Assembly (NCBI GenBank): GCA_029931535.1 | Contig: JAQPZY010001664.1 | Span: forward strand, 4,370,501 to 4,434,500 | Origin: Margaritifera margaritifera | Taxonomy: Eukaryota > Mollusca > Bivalvia > Unionida > Margaritiferidae | Direction of reading: 5' to 3' | DNA: 64,000 bases | Shown here: positions 57,673-64,000 of the stretch, one piece after another | Layout: each line of letters opens with the position of its first letter | How positions within the stretch are numbered: the first letter of the stretch is position 1 | Position numbers and translations under genes: made by a program | Notes under the pieces: generated by a model | The model's input: only the letters and a program-made list of their open reading frames with translations | Told to the model about the DNA's origin: nothing | The model's database searches: none

Positions 57673-60529
57673 ACTCTTTTGTAGAGATGGTGCCTTTATA
57701 AGGGACATTAAAGCGCTTAAAATGCCTGGACAGGCCACCACCACCCTTTCCTGATTAGCTCTCTTAGGAGAATATGGATGTTAAAATACATGTAAATGGA
57801 CAATATTTACTCGACAATATTTTGGAACATAACAAATTGTCTTACGAATCAATTATCATTAAAAGTCGCGCTATTTACCACATACGAGACATTAATTCGG
57901 TTTTTAAATTTATCATGATCATAGCGAAGCCAATCCTGACATTGTAGAGTGGGGAAACAGTATTATGGCAAATCATATTGCAAAAAAATTCGACCCCTCT
58001 CCCAAAACTATTTGCAGAAAATATCGTACCCCGTCATAAAACTTACCCTACTCTAAAGTTTTTCTTTACCAAGAAAAAATGTGCCCTGTAGTTCTTCGAG
58101 TGACCCAAATTTTACACCCTACCCCCAAATTATATCGCTCCCCCCCCCCTCTTCCAATCAATATTGACGACTGCCTGAATCCACCCAAAACTTTTCAACC
58201 TATTTCATTTCCAGTTATTGTTAGGTGATTGTAAAGTTATTAAACAATTAATTAGTTAAGTGCTTTTGCTGACTAGGGCAAATTTCGGGGGCGGTGATAA
58301 GGCCCTGGGACGGTGTGGGTATCGCAGTTAGCCATGAAGTTTTATTGGAGCTGGGGAGGGGGGAAATAAAACACAGCCGAGAATATTTTAGCTGGTCATA
58401 GAAAACTAAATTGAAACCCTTACAATTAAAACAATTTACAAGAATCTTATTCAAATTTTCAGAATAATTTATTATTCTTCTTGGCTCATTTCATTTGAAA
58501 TGCTATATCTACTGAGCAAGTAATGCAGAACTGAATCGGCAAAGAAGGTTTTGTTAGTTTTTAATGTACAAATTTTACCATTTGACACCCTTGAGAACAC
58601 GGACTTGTCTGCATAGAATGAACCATCTTTCAAATGGGAAGAATTCGGTGTAATCTGGAGAAATCAACTACCATGAAATGCGCCCCACCACCACCACCGC
58701 CATACGACCACCTTAGAGCTTTTCTGCCAAAAATTTCGAGATCCAACATATGAATGAAAAGGATGAGTGTATTCCGATTGTGATTTTCGCCCACCTCCAC
58801 CCTCATTGCCAATCAATGCCAAAGTATTAAAACTTGAAGAGGTTACCATAATCTCTCTTAAGAAAGAAATGATAGGGAAATTAATTTCATTTGCCAATAT
58901 TGATATGTATAGGTGTGCATCATTTCAAGTTGAAGATTACCTTAATATCAGAAAATTTATATTACATTTTTGACAATATAAATAATTTTAAAAATGTTTA
59001 AACTTTTCTTTAAACATTCGAAAAGGTCTTATTTTTCTTAAGAACAATTTGTCAAAGATAATGCCTGTCTCTCTTCGTTAGCACATTTCTTTAAATTAGG
59101 GTCTTTTTTCAAACAAATAAATGACACCTTATATTGTATTTTCGCCGGATCGCAAGGTGTAACAGATAATAATGGCCCTCTATACTGCATACACAGCACG
59201 CAGATTTCAATGTTTGAGATAATGTTTCATATCTTCAAGGTCACAAATGTCTTTACAGCATTTTCACCTTGACATGTCTCAGAATTAGGACGTTCTTTAT
59301 GTGTTTGACCTAAACTTTTGGGAGCTTTAACTGCCATTGAATGGGTCAACAATGAATTTCTTTTGAAATATCTGAATGAGTCGTGCTGCCCGGATGTAAC
59401 CTTATGCTGTTCAATGACTCGTTTTTCACCTTTTGTCACGTTGAAGTTAAGTTTGAAAATAGACACAGCGAGTCGAAAACACACTGGTGTTACGTATTTC
59501 TTCTAGAACTCCAAGAGAAGTTGCATGCTGAAAAATATTAATAGTCATTAGCATGCGCCTTAATAATGTTCATCTTCGTCAGCCAAGGTTCGTCTCTCCA
59601 TTTCGTTCCACATTCACGTGGATCGACTACCCTTGGCTTGCGATGGTGGATGATGGAGGATTGTGGCTAAAATTAAGAAAGCAAGTGTTCGCATTGGTTA
59701 AATATTCTAAACTTTCAAAGTTATGGATGATTACATTTCTAGATACGCAGATATTTTATTTGTTCAGTTCAGGGTATATTTTACAATAATGCAGGAATCA
59801 ACACCGAATGCTGTTGATGCCAATTCTTTTCTACACAACGATGACCAAAGGGTCAGCACGGACATTCGGGGTAAAACAGTCTCTTGTTTAAAAGGATATC
59901 ATTTATGCCGAAATAACGCTGATTTCTTGAATGATTGTTCGATGTTTATAAAAACAAAGAGACCAAATTCGTGAATAGTCTGTGTATGTATAATTACTTT
60001 TATTGATGAATTCGAATGAACAGTCTCCATGAGTATGACGTAGTTTTCCCCCTAATTACCTCAGACTAAGTACAAAGCGATTCGTATGCAGTCGAAATTC
60101 AAAACAGCAAATTATTTATGCATATAAGGAAGGTGTTGGCGGGCCGAGACTACTCAGTCCGGTTTCTGTGTAGATCGACCAATTCTCGATTTGGATATGT
60201 TTGTGGAAAGATGCCATATTCGAGGGGGTGAAAACGCATTTCTTTTCGCCGTGCTCCCCTCAGGTTTGAGTAATAAAAGTCGATTAAATTCTTGAAACAA
60301 TCTGTGTAACAATATTAGAATCAAAAGGATTTTTTTATGATACAAGAAGAAAGGTAATGTGTATGATTCAGTTCATAACATGAACTAAGGCCTTGAACTT
60401 GTTAATACCCAAACACTAACGATATGGACCGAGTTTTCACCTCCAAAGAATAAAATCATACATTGAAAATGCTAGTATGACCGGAATGGGATTTTGATTT
60501 AGTCCTGTGTGTGTTCAACACATTTATGT
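57673..60529. other. Unassigned DNA
   Basis: Poly-C patches near 58141. 'ccaccaccaccaccgcc' near 58684. Short overlapping ORFs on both strands without motifs. No gene called. Confidence 0.5.
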
Positions 60530-60537
60530 ATTCAAAT

Positions 60538-60686
60538 CAGTGGCGTAACTTCAAATTTTGTTCCCCCTGAAAAAAATTAAAATGGACCCCCAGTGTTATC
60601 AAACTTTGAATGTTGGGCCCACTTCTTGAATACCCCCCTCCCCTTATTGAAGGGGTCGCGGGGGGGGGGGGATACTTACGCCCATG
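60538..60686. mobile_element. 149-bp hAT-type MITE
   Basis: The ends CAGTGGCGTAA and TTACGCCCATG form an imperfect inverted pair. The exact 8-bp target duplication ATTCAAAT lies at 60530-60537 and 60687-60694. The interior is C/G-run rich and non-coding. The CAGTGGCGTA end and 8-bp duplication are typical of hAT-derived non-autonomous elements. Confidence 0.88.
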
Positions 60687-60694
60687 ATTCAAAT

Positions 60695-61167
60695 GGTAAT
60701 TTTTACTTTTGTTTACAGGATTCAAACTCCCGTGAGGAACATTTGTTGTTCGTTGTGTTCAGCTGTGGTGTAACTTTTTGATGTATAAAACAAAATCTCT
60801 GTTTTTCTTCCTGCATTGTATTTCACATGACGTCATATGACGTTGGCGCTAGCAATGGTGCTCGCTGGAAGTAATGACCGTAGGTAGGTATAGTATCCTG
60901 AAGTCAAAGGCAAATGTGTACTGTCCCACAATAAATCTCTGTAGTTAGCCATTTATTATGTGATGCAATGTAGATTAGAAAATATTAGTAAGGTTATTTT
61001 CGCGAACTAGACATCATCTGATTTTTTTGCGAAGACTTATTCACGACCACGTGACCGTATATTTAATTTCGCAATCGATGTATCTTTTTGTGCCTTTCAA
61101 AGAAAGTATTGAATACACGTGACCCTGACCTGTGTATTGATAAATTTAGAACTTAGTCACGTCGTTA

Positions 61168-61172
<5 letters not shown>
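60695..61172. other. Unassigned DNA
   Basis: Nothing recognised. Confidence 0.5.

Positions 61173-61252
<80 letters not shown>
61173..61252. repeat. (TA)n microsatellite
   Basis: About 38 TA units after a short GTGTGTG run. Confidence 0.97.
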
Positions 61253-61257
<5 letters not shown>

Positions 61258-63097
61258 CGAGAGATGTGTAATACCTTAATGGGTGAAATAAACAGATAAG
61301 TAAGTGTTTCAAATAAGTAAGCCAAATAAGTAAATAACGACTGATGTGGGTGGTGGGGGTGGGTTATCAGTTGTAATTAGGAATTATTTCCCCTCATCGG
61401 CTCACTACAAAATGACCCTATTCGCAAGTACGCGTGCTTGTATGGGTAGTTGTGAAATGAACTTAAGTCAGTCAAATATTTGTAAGATCTTAAAAGAGAA
61501 ATTATGTCAAATGGCTTGTGCACAGAACGCATAAACTTGCCACACGACTAAATTGAAATGTGACGCTGGCAATAACTGCAATCCGTAACAAATCGAAGTT
61601 TTAAGGAGTTTTCTTTAATCGTCGATTCTCCCAAGCATTTAAATGTCTGACGAAGAAATATGATTATTTCATCGTTTACTTAGAGGATGTCAGTTACGGT
61701 CAGTGAGTGACAGGTGAGGTATTTCCTTTGGTAAGTTTGATGTTTCCATCTGTATAATTAGCAGGGGGATTCATTTTGCGTTCTCTTTGCATCACGAATT
61801 TATACGAAATCTCTCGCTAAGATTTCCCAATCTACAATTTAAACTGTAGTAGTAACGCTGATCGTTTGATGACAGCTATAATAGATGTTGATCCACCATA
61901 AATCGATAATGACTCTAATCTACGTATCAATAACAAAATTGGTAAAACGAGGTTAGTTAAATAACGCTACAAAACATGAATTTTAGTGCGCAGATAGCGG
62001 AAGGAAGGTGGTGTAAGGAAATGAAACCAATCGAGGATGACAAACATGTGTGGATTTTACGGCATTATACGAAGTTTTCTTCATAGTTACTGATTTGAAG
62101 ACGGATAAAGTAGAAAAACGGATTTTTCGTTAAGAAATTTTCAAATTCCTGAATCTACTGCTTAATATTGTTGTGTCCGACTGTACGTCACAAATATAAC
62201 ATCTAACACTGGGTTATAAAAGTAAACATCCTTACAAGAAAGTTGCTCTCTTACAATGCTCGTCAAAGAGAAGAAATATGTATATTAATATATGTGATAA
62301 AACGGTAGTTGTATTTATTGAAGCTATTCAGTGTGCACAAACTTCAATACACACAAATGCTGTTTAATGATGCACACAGCATCATGCGGAATATCATGTA
62401 CAGAATCATTACAAACTGAGCACCGAACAATCAAATATGTAACATACAGTAATGTGTGTATTACCGAAGTACAAAATGAAATGCGCACTGCTAAAATGCA
62501 CTTAAGAGGAGATTTCGAAATGCGCATAAAGTTTCAAAGTGCGCACTAATACAACATTCTCACATAGAGTGTACACGATATCAAAGCGTGCACCTGATAT
62601 GCTAGTTCGATAAATCAGCCCCAAAACTTTTTTGGTATTGATGAGTGGTTTGGTATCTGATATCACCTATATATAAAACATTGAAATTATTGTTTTGTCT
62701 GCAACACATCAGTGCACATACCGACCGCTTGTAGACACTGGTATTTCTCGCAGCTCTTGAGTTACGGTAGGTTGAAGGTGCCTTTTGGCGATATGTACAG
62801 CATATTTCTGTGTCAAATCCTATGTTTGAAAAATTGTAAAACCATGTGGAATAACACAGCCCTACCTCCTGCAGCCATTTGGAATTACCGGCATACATCG
62901 GCGATATCGATGACCCAATCCGATGCAACTTCGCTGATTCGAAATGGTCGTATTGATCATATGACTCGAGCGTCGGTGGATTTGTCATGTGACTATCACG
63001 TGATGAATATCTATTCATGTTTCAACAATGCGTCGAAATACAAAATGGACGGATTAATTTAGAATGTTCTGCGCAATTTGGGTTATGTAAAATTAAT
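61253..63097. other. Unassigned DNA, slightly richer in GC
   Basis: ORFs of 138 codons (-) and 116 codons (+) overlap at 62602-63062 on opposite strands. Neither shows a motif, splice logic or clear bias, so no gene is called. Confidence 0.45.
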
Positions 63098-63348
63098 GTT
63101 GTTGCTGTTGTTGTTTTTGTTGTTGTTGGTTTAACGCCATTTTTCAGCACATGATAGGCCAATATATTTGGTGGAGAAAGAATCCGGAAAACCCCAGGAA
63201 GAACCACCGACCCACGGGAAGCTACTGGCAAGTTTTCTCACATAACCACGGTCGCCAAGCCCAGACTGGAACCCACGCGGACACAGGTGAAATGTGTGAG
63301 TGATCTGTAAAGGCGAGCGCCTTAGACCACTCCGCCACCCAAGGCCCC
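63098..63348 (-). mobile_element. tRNA-derived SINE with (CAA)n tail
   Basis: On the - strand the head reads GGGGCCTTGGGTGGCGGAGT and has an A-box-like TGGCGGAGTGG (63327-63337) and a B box GGTTCCAGTCT (63263-63273), like tRNA-Leu or -Ser. The body contains 'cctggggttttccgg' and ends GGCGTTAAACC followed by CAA repeats. It is not called a tRNA because the acceptor arm does not pair properly and a SINE body follows. Confidence 0.85.
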
Positions 63349-64000
63349 TGTTAAATCTGTAAAAAATTGTATAAATTACGTTTCTTTACGAGATTGTGCT
63401 TACTGTTTACATGTTCGTACTATGTTAATAGAAAATAGTCCAATTCTTCCTTTTATATTGCCTGCTTGTCCTCAGTGCTAAATGGAGATAACGGTGGTTT
63501 TTTTTTCTTCAGAACATACCAATCTGTCAAGGGTGAAATCCAAGATAACCCAAACGCGAAATACATATGCATATTTACATTATAGATACACGTGTAATTA
63601 TTTCTTGACTTTTCGTCGTTTTCTAGAGAAGAAATGTCAAACATCTGTTTCGGCACCACGAGTCATGTAGAAAGGCTTTTAGATTGGTATTGCTGAAAAG
63701 AAAGGCTGATTCGCTGGATTATATTTCAGTCATAGTTTTCCGAGAGTTATGCGTTTGTGCGTTAGCATCTGTTAAATGGATATGTGTAGATTTTTCAATC
63801 TTGAGATTTTGGGGTGAGAAGAAGACGCGAGACAACAGTCAAATAGGAAGGAGGGGTGGGGTCCGACTTGCATTCCTGTGTATATTTATAGTATAAATAC
63901 TAGCATTTCTTTTTTAACTTTGTTTTTAATGGACGAAAGGTCAAACTGCTATCGTACAGCTGATCTGTTTGAATCGAACCACATTTGCGTCCGTTTCTTC
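63349..64000. other. Unassigned DNA
   Basis: Only short ORFs without motifs. Confidence 0.5.

Noticed and set aside
62602..63062. 138-codon (-) and 116-codon (+) ORFs
   Set aside because: They overlap on opposite strands and show no motif, start context or repeat-independent support.
63241..63348. Functional tRNA-Leu/Ser gene
   Set aside because: A and B boxes are present, but the acceptor arm does not pair and a SINE body with CAA tail follows.

Overview
The window is non-coding-rich animal DNA, AT-rich, full of microsatellites, minisatellites and transposable elements. Several repeat types (arrays of ~150-165 bp units carrying phrases such as 'ggccgccat' and 'gggcaataactct', and tRNA-headed SINEs with a 'gttaaac' tail) are ones I associate with bivalves and other molluscs. 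A lophotrochozoan, probably mollusc, is therefore an inference from repeat content, not a species identification.

Layout. 1-2.4 kb: decayed LINE (endonuclease, reverse transcriptase, C-terminal zinc finger). 2.4-7.2 kb: microsatellites, a foldback MITE and small tandem repeats. 7.2-13.2 kb: the only convincing host gene, on the + strand: an exon with the second half of a CARD domain, a long coiled-coil exon and a basic terminal exon. The last two join perfectly in phase. 14-17.6 kb: a minisatellite, then a decayed paralogous copy of the coiled-coil exon and its flanks, hit by an insertion with 15-bp target duplications. 17.6-25.5 kb: diverged tandem arrays. 27.2-29.7 kb: a clean 41-bp satellite of about 60 units. 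32.2-34.4 kb: a decayed Mutator-like (MULE) transposon with FLYWCH finger and terminal inverted repeats. 34.4-38.1 kb: decayed coding-like sequence and an internally deleted LINE fragment.

38.6-45.2 kb holds the most notable element: a complete, young LTR retrotransposon on the - strand. It has two 753-bp LTRs with about six differences, a 4-bp target duplication, a primer-binding site matching tRNA-Pro, and one intact 1606-codon ORF. The domain order is gag-protease-integrase-reverse transcriptase-RNase H. Integrase before reverse transcriptase is the copia order in an otherwise Ty3/gypsy-type protein, as in Gmr1-like elements. It is inserted inside a 35-bp minisatellite. A solo LTR of the same family lies at 52.8-53.6 kb.

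45.6-48.5 kb: a decayed hAT transposon with an exact 8-bp duplication. 49.0-50.2 kb: a decayed DIRS-like retroelement. 51.3 kb: second copy of the foldback MITE, inverted. 55-64 kb: two tRNA-derived SINEs, a 149-bp hAT-type MITE, microsatellites and unassigned DNA. No rRNA gene, CRISPR array, operon or convincing functional tRNA was seen. I found no clear new functional system; the strongest leads are the intact Gmr1-like element and the CARD/coiled-coil gene with its broken duplicate.
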